Source: Lysinibacillus fusiformis | GTDB lineage: Bacteria > Bacillota > Bacilli > Bacillales_A > Planococcaceae | Length of the DNA: 64,000 bases | NCBI RefSeq assembly: GCF_016925635.1 | Contig: NZ_CP070490.1 | Span: 4,594,001-4,658,000, forward strand | Direction: 5' to 3' | In this document: one piece after another, positions 60,118 to 64,000 of the stretch | Layout: the number at the start of each line of letters is the position of its first letter | Numbering within the stretch: the first letter of the stretch is position 1 | Translations under genes and position numbers: made by a program | The notes under the pieces: generated by a model | What the model was told of the DNA's origin: nothing | The model's input: the letters and a program-made list of their open reading frames with translations, nothing else | The model's database searches: none

Positions 60118-60225
60118 GTAACGTCACCCATTTATGTAGCCGATGTTCGTATCACCTATCAATTCAATCGTTCTAACAATGAATTTCTTGTTGAGCAAAT
60201 GGATGTGAAACCTATCGAGAAATAA
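60118..60225 (+). pseudogene. Short C-terminal coding remnant
   Basis: Just two bases after the GNAT stop, a 35-codon frame starts VTSPIYVADVRITYQFN and ends VEQMDVKPIEK before TAA. It looks like the end of a beta-rich protein but has no start or ribosome binding site. It sits directly before a terminator. Likely a truncated gene. Confidence 0.4.
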
Positions 60226-60230
60226 AGCCA

Positions 60231-60273
60231 GCCAAAAGCTGACCATTTTTGTCATCAGCTTTTGGCTTTTTCG
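60231..60273. terminator. Bidirectional terminator
   Basis: GCCAAAAGCTGA and TCAGCTTTTGGC pair perfectly over 12 bp, with T residues after it, between the GNAT gene and the convergent polymerase operon. Confidence 0.9.
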
Positions 60274-60287
60274 TCGTAAACGTCAGC

Positions 60288-60641
60288 CTAGGCATTGTGT
60301 AGATGTTTATTCATAAGCTCCTCCACCTGGATTTTTAGCGCTTGATTGGCATAGCGTAGCACCTCATCATTGCCTGCGGTAGCCACTTGCACATCACTAA
60401 AGTAGTCATCAATCCGGTGCCAGCCAACTAATCGTATTTTTTGTTGGGCGAGCTGACGTTTCAATTGAAAATAATCTTTGTGTAGCTGCTTTAACAAGGC
60501 ATCCATGGCAGGTAAAAATACACGCTTCATCTTAAAATGTTCTGCCACTGTCAGATCGTGCTGCAAGGATTTCACGGCTAAATCAAGCAGCAAATATTGA
60601 TGTAATAATCGTCGTTGCTCTCCATTAATCACAGCCATCAT
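60288..60641 (-). CDS. Hypothetical helical protein of the SOS operon
   Basis: The 117-residue protein is almost wholly helical and charged, with HQYLLLDLAVKSLQHDL near the start and KLHKD/KRQLAQQK segments in the middle. It overlaps the YolD gene by 17 bases and is the last gene of the operon. Small genes of this kind accompany uvrX and yolD in Bacilli. The function is unknown. Position suggests a role with the translesion polymerase. Confidence 0.75.
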   Translation of the reverse strand: MMAVINGEQRRLLHQYLLLDLAVKSLQHDLTVAEHFKMKRVFLPAMDALLKQLHKDYFQLKRQLAQQKIRLVGWHRIDDYFSDVQVATAGNDEVLRYANQALKIQVEELMNKHLHNA

Positions 60642-60960
60642 CTTCTATACGAGCAGCATAAATATATCTTAAGGGAATATGCTTCGTTGTGGTAATGGTT
60701 TCAAGTAGCAACTGCTCCTCGTTCATTGCTTGAATGGTACCTCCCCATTGCACATAGTTACCATGTTCCCATATAGTTAACATAATATAGTTATGCTGTA
60801 CGAATGCTCGTGTGATTGTTTGCTGTAATTCTTCAAGCTCCCATTCAGCATGTTCCCGAGGTGACTCTGTCAACATCTCTTGTTTCCACGCCTTCAAAAG
60901 CATTAAATGCTCTGGTAGCATCATCGCTGTCCATTTCATCGTTCCTCTATCTCTTATCAT
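60625..60960 (-). CDS. YolD-like protein
   Basis: The 111-residue protein begins MIRDRGTMKWTAMMLPEHL, the YolD signature. Its C-terminal half is a small barrel (IMLTIWEHGNYVQWGGTIQ, then LRYIYAARIED). YolD-like proteins are encoded with Y-family polymerases and are thought to affect them, possibly like UmuD. It starts 11 bases after the polymerase stop with AAGGAG. Confidence 0.92.
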   Translation of the reverse strand: MIRDRGTMKWTAMMLPEHLMLLKAWKQEMLTESPREHAEWELEELQQTITRAFVQHNYIMLTIWEHGNYVQWGGTIQAMNEEQLLLETITTTKHIPLRYIYAARIEDDGCD

Positions 60961-60971
60961 TTTTTCACTCC

Positions 60972-62231
60972 TTATGCTAAATGCCCACCAACTAAGCGAT
61001 TCCGTGAAATAGCCGTACCAGCGTTTGTATAGGAGGCTGCGCGTAATAAGGCCACCACTCCATATTTTCTGCGAATCGCATCCATGACATGACCAATGAC
61101 CTGTCGTTGTTCCCTCCGCTCATCAAATAAATCAAGTTGAATACTACGCTCTGGCTCTAGGTTTGTCAGTCTAACCGATAATTGACGTGCTGGCTCACCC
61201 GCAAAATGCTCATCTAGTAAGGCCAGACATGTCTGATACATGACAAGGGTCTCATTAGTTGGACTTTCGATGGTTCTTGAGCGATGGAACCCTTTCGTCA
61301 TCGCATTGCGACTGTAAGAGAGCCCCAGGCTAACAGTCCGCCCGACATAGCCTGCTTCCCGTGTACGTCGCATCACATCCTCACACATTTCTAAAAGTAC
61401 AACCGCAATATCCCTTCGTGTGTGATAATCCTTCATGAGCATTTGGCCCTTCCCAAAGCTTAATGCCGCATTGTTCACTAATGGCTCACCTAATGTGGAG
61501 AGATCAATGCCCCATGCATGGTAATAGTATTGATTACCCATAATACCAAAGCGCTTTTCTAATTCGGCTAAATCGGCATGGGCTAATCCACCGACTGTTT
61601 GGATGCCCATCGCATTTAAATTGGCTGCCATCTGTTTCCCAATCCCCCACATGTCAGACAGAGGACGCACGGGCCAAAGCTTTGTTGGCACATCGGCATA
61701 GGTCCATTTGGCAAAGCCTGTTTTTTTTGCCTCTAAATCTAATGCTAATTTAGCCATCAACATGTTTGGTCCCATGCCAATGGCGGACGGAATGCGAAAC
61801 TTTTCATAGATGTCTTCCTGAATCAATTTGGCTACCTGCTCAGGCGAGCCCCAAAGTTGCTCCGTGCCTGTTAGATCTATAAAGCTTTCATCCACACTAT
61901 AAACATGGATCGCCTCTGGAGGGACATATTGTGCAATCAGACGCGTAATGGCCATGGACATCTCTAGAAAAAAGGACATTTTTGGTTCAAACAACTTAAT
62001 ATCTGGGTGTTGGGGAATTTCATAACGCCGATTCCCTGTTTTAATGTTAAATTTTTCTTTCATCACTGGTGATGCAGCCAGCACAATACTACCAGGTTGT
62101 TCAAAATTACCGATGATAGCAATTGGATCTGTCAGCACATCTAGCCCTTCTAGCATGGCAATACAGCTTGCATAAAAGCACTTCATATCAATACAAAAAA
62201 TATCTCTTTGTGGGAAGTCGTCGTAATTCAT
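60972..62231 (-). CDS. Y-family DNA polymerase (UvrX/PolYB type)
   Basis: The 419-residue polymerase has DMKCFYASC near residue 15 and the catalytic YSVDESFIDLTG near 110, both holding metal-binding acids. Helix-hairpin-helix segments WGIGKQMAANLNAMGI and a little-finger domain follow. A beta-clamp-binding QLDLF sits near residue 370. It carries out error-prone translesion synthesis, like B. subtilis YqjW (PolYB) and phage SPbeta UvrX. It overlaps the small gene before it by four bases, and LexA-like boxes lie upstream of that gene. Confidence 0.93.
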   Translation of the reverse strand: MNYDDFPQRDIFCIDMKCFYASCIAMLEGLDVLTDPIAIIGNFEQPGSIVLAASPVMKEKFNIKTGNRRYEIPQHPDIKLFEPKMSFFLEMSMAITRLIAQYVPPEAIHVYSVDESFIDLTGTEQLWGSPEQVAKLIQEDIYEKFRIPSAIGMGPNMLMAKLALDLEAKKTGFAKWTYADVPTKLWPVRPLSDMWGIGKQMAANLNAMGIQTVGGLAHADLAELEKRFGIMGNQYYYHAWGIDLSTLGEPLVNNAALSFGKGQMLMKDYHTRRDIAVVLLEMCEDVMRRTREAGYVGRTVSLGLSYSRNAMTKGFHRSRTIESPTNETLVMYQTCLALLDEHFAGEPARQLSVRLTNLEPERSIQLDLFDERREQRQVIGHVMDAIRRKYGVVALLRAASYTNAGTAISRNRLVGGHLA

Positions 62232-62449
62232 ATGACCTCAGACTCTCGCTGTAAAATAGGCAGAAGTGCTAGAACATTGTTAATAAGAAACGTACGCTTC
62301 GCTAGCCTTGTAAAGCAAAAGGCGGTAAAGGAATCACCTGTGATGTTGATGATTTTCACGCGCCTTTTTGTAATAGCACCTGATTTCGCTATATACATCA
62401 TGTGGACGATTTGGTGACGGTGCATGGCTTTTATTAACTGTTCTTTCAT
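62228..62449 (-). CDS. Small WYL-like protein leading the SOS operon
   Basis: The 73-residue protein begins MKEQLIKAMHRHQIVHMMYI and continues with IAKSGAITKRRVKIINI, which is the strand pattern of a short WYL-type barrel. ATG at 62449 has AAAGGAG nine bases upstream. The 24-codon extension to 62521 is not supported. It is translationally coupled to the polymerase (ATGA overlap). Related small proteins often precede Y-family polymerases in Bacilli. A regulatory or accessory role is likely. Confidence 0.75.
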   Translation of the reverse strand: MKEQLIKAMHRHQIVHMMYIAKSGAITKRRVKIINITGDSFTAFCFTRLAKRTFLINNVLALLPILQRESEVI

Positions 62450-62514
62450 GTTGAATGCTCCTTTACTGACTCTGTTTACGTGCGTTACATGTTGAACAGA
62501 GTTTTTCATAACTA

Positions 62515-62553
62515 AGAACAAACGTTTGTGTTTTCATTATACGCACATACGTT
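62515..62553 (-). promoter_or_regulatory. Two LexA/DinR-like boxes at the SOS operon promoter
   Basis: AGAACAAACGTTTG (62515-62528) and GCACATACGTTC (62542-62553) each match GAAC-N4-GTTC with one mismatch. A TATAAT on the minus strand (62535-62540) lies between them. The -35 is poor. Confidence 0.65.
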
Positions 62554-62651
62554 CTGAAATAGAAGTGGTAATTTTAGCTAATTTTTATCCAGACAGATGC
62601 TAGCGGCATCTAGGCATTTGTGTAAGTCTAGAAGCCCTTAAAACATAATCT

Positions 62652-63350
62652 ATGATGATGAATAGCTCAATTTACATGAGAAAGGATGTAAGTATCAGCT
62701 CAAATATCGATTATAGCTCCCCTTCTGCAGCGTTCACGTTTGATGTCAATAAAAGTAAGCTTTTTAAAAAAGACTCCCGAAATTACATTAATATTCTCGG
62801 TGTGGAACAATTAAATACATTAGAAAATACATCTTTGCTTGATATTTTTTTAAGTAAAGACAATGTCATCGAGCCACATTACCATCAAAATGCAGCCGAG
62901 CTTGTCTATTGTATTGCAGGAGCAGCAACGGTTTCTCTATTGAATCCCTTTACCAAGAAAATTCAAAACTATCCCATCAAGCCTGGGCAAGTTGCCAATA
63001 TACCACAGGGCTGGTGGCATTATGAGGTAGCAACAGAAGATAACACACATCTACTCGCTATTTTTGATGCGCCAACGCCAGAGGTCATTTTAGGCTCTGA
63101 TATCTTAAAATTCACACCAGCCAATATTATGGCCCATACGTATTGTTTAGATGAAGAGCAATGGAAGAAAACTATTGCACCGATTGTTCCTACAACTTAT
63201 ATTGGACCAGCAAAAGGCTGCAATCGTGTCAAATCAGCAACCGATCAAGCCCCTTATAAACCAACCATGCCACAGCAATATATGAAACCATGTCCATACC
63301 CTTATCCATATCGTTACCCTCATACGTATCCTTATGGCACCTACTATTAG
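62652..63350 (+). CDS. Single-cupin protein with Tyr/Pro-rich tail, probable spore protein
   Basis: The 232-residue protein has a cupin core (about 65-165) with HYHQNAAELVYCIAG and the second motif PGQVANIPQGWWHYE. The His residues fit metal binding, as in oxalate decarboxylase-like cupins. It ends with repeated Tyr-Pro steps (PYPYPYRYPHTYPYG), a tail typical of coat or exosporium proteins that become cross-linked. The ribosome binding site is weak, so the exact ATG is uncertain. DUF3231 follows. Confidence 0.8.
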   Translation: MMMNSSIYMRKDVSISSNIDYSSPSAAFTFDVNKSKLFKKDSRNYINILGVEQLNTLENTSLLDIFLSKDNVIEPHYHQNAAELVYCIAGAATVSLLNPFTKKIQNYPIKPGQVANIPQGWWHYEVATEDNTHLLAIFDAPTPEVILGSDILKFTPANIMAHTYCLDEEQWKKTIAPIVPTTYIGPAKGCNRVKSATDQAPYKPTMPQQYMKPCPYPYPYRYPHTYPYGTYY

Positions 63351-63447
63351 CGACCTACTATTCATTTTTTATTGTAAAAGATGAATAGAATGTCATTTAC
63401 TGCTCCATCCTAATCTTAAATCAAACTAAGAGTTAGGAAGTGTCAGG

Positions 63448-63930
63448 ATGACAATGATAAATGAAAATCTAGCATCATTACGATTTAAGGAGATTTTTAA
63501 GCTTTGGTCACAGCTCGGTGTCAATCAAGGCTATATTGCTTCAAGCCATGCTTTTTTTAAGCATACGCGTGATAAAAACTTAAAAATCCTAACATTGGAA
63601 TTTATTCAATGTTTAAAAGAAGAAAATAAACAGCTAACACTGCTATTAAAGGAAAACGGTGTGCTAGCACCAACAGCCTCGATAGAGTACAGCAAAATGA
63701 AAATAACGGATATCCGTGGAAAATCTTTCATTAATGATAGCGAAATTAGTGCTATTTTATCGATGAATATTGCCTCCTCTTTGATTGCCGTAAGCCAAGC
63801 TTTAGAACTGGCAGTAAAGAAAACACATCTAACCAAGTATGGTGAACTCCATATGCGTTATGCCCTACTTGGAGCGAAATTGATTGACCTAAGTAAGAGT
63901 AAAGGCTGGTTATTAGCCTCTCCACGCTAA
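63448..63930 (+). CDS. DUF3231-like protein
   Basis: The 160-residue protein is a four-helix bundle by pattern, with LWSQLGVNQGYIASSHAFF near residue 20, then HTRDKNLK and EFIQCLKEENKQLTLLLKENG, which fits one half of the DUF3231 repeat. Many DUF3231 proteins are sporulation-linked and CotF-like. GGAAGTG precedes the ATG. It lies 97 bases after the cupin gene and ends at a strong terminator. Confidence 0.78.
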   Translation: MTMINENLASLRFKEIFKLWSQLGVNQGYIASSHAFFKHTRDKNLKILTLEFIQCLKEENKQLTLLLKENGVLAPTASIEYSKMKITDIRGKSFINDSEISAILSMNIASSLIAVSQALELAVKKTHLTKYGELHMRYALLGAKLIDLSKSKGWLLASPR

Positions 63931-63972
63931 AAAGAAGCCTCCGTTTATTACCTAACGGAAGCTTCTTTTTTA
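63930..63972 (+). terminator. Terminator after the DUF3231 gene
   Basis: AAGAAGC and GCTTCTT with TCCGTT/AACGGA pairing form a long stem, followed by six T residues. Confidence 0.88.
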
Positions 63973-64000
63973 TCTATTATCGATTTCTCACAAACAGTAG

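Noticed and set aside
1-64000. tRNA, rRNA, intact insertion sequence or prophage
   Set aside because: I found no cloverleaf-like sequence, no rRNA segments, no transposase or phage structural genes that I could support.

Overview
The window looks like chromosome from a low-GC, endospore-forming Bacillota, most likely Lysinibacillus or a close relative. The evidence is AT-rich DNA, strong GGAGG ribosome binding sites, many GTG and TTG starts, intrinsic terminators, Bacillus-type SOS boxes, and spore genes (gerC lipoprotein, YjcZ-type 45-residue protein, BclA-like fragment, coat-like cupin, DUF3231). The genus is inferred from gene content only. I saw no rRNA, tRNA, intact insertion sequence, prophage or CRISPR array.

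1-7 kb: a compact redox locus. A two-component system (2485-4387) lies between two minus-strand transcription units. One encodes a four-helix membrane protein with paired HX13H motifs. The other encodes a copper-amine-oxidase-N-like secreted protein, a small anchored protein, an ApbE-type flavin transferase and a ferric-reductase-like cytochrome. Both units carry the same 11-bp-spaced TTTTTCA direct repeat just upstream, a good candidate for the response-regulator site. 7-16 kb: YkuI, a YdjG/YdjI-like zinc-ribbon/SPFH pair, DUF423, a thioesterase, small membrane proteins, DinB and a VanZ-domain protein. 16.4-18.2 kb: a gene graveyard with a BclA-like C-terminal fragment, other coding remnants and three copies of a terminator-plus-leader repeat.

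18-33 kb: methyltransferases, an orphan gerC, AraC and GNAT genes, SUKH and TPR proteins, a kinase/SDR/acyl-CoA-dehydrogenase operon resembling 4-hydroxyacid (levulinate-type) catabolism, and a LysR-hutG-gltS unit for the last step of histidine breakdown and glutamate transport. 33-45 kb: cell-wall enzymes, a 21-bp helically phased tandem repeat, a TetR regulator with twin operators, a MORN-repeat/AAA+ fusion, a WYL regulator, a nucleoside deoxyribosyltransferase pair, an Imm26-like protein and a YdcF-like protein. 45.8-51.3 kb: a minus-strand run of SUFU, DUF6138-like, ankyrin, DUF4259-like and unknown genes that resembles an orphan immunity-gene array. 51-64 kb: a permuted NlpC/P60-like protein, SDR, two frameshifted pseudogenes, an SLH protein, a DUF2268 lipoprotein protease, spore proteins, and an SOS module (GNAT with a LexA box between -35 and -10; then a WYL-like protein, a Y-family polymerase, YolD and an unknown protein).

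Two repeat families link distant parts of the window. One is a two-hairpin element with an exposed (C)CTCC stretch, present three times (about 1.3, 19.8 and 59.1 kb), which could be a small RNA or leader family. The other is a hairpin-rich intergenic element near 41.7 and 51.5 kb.
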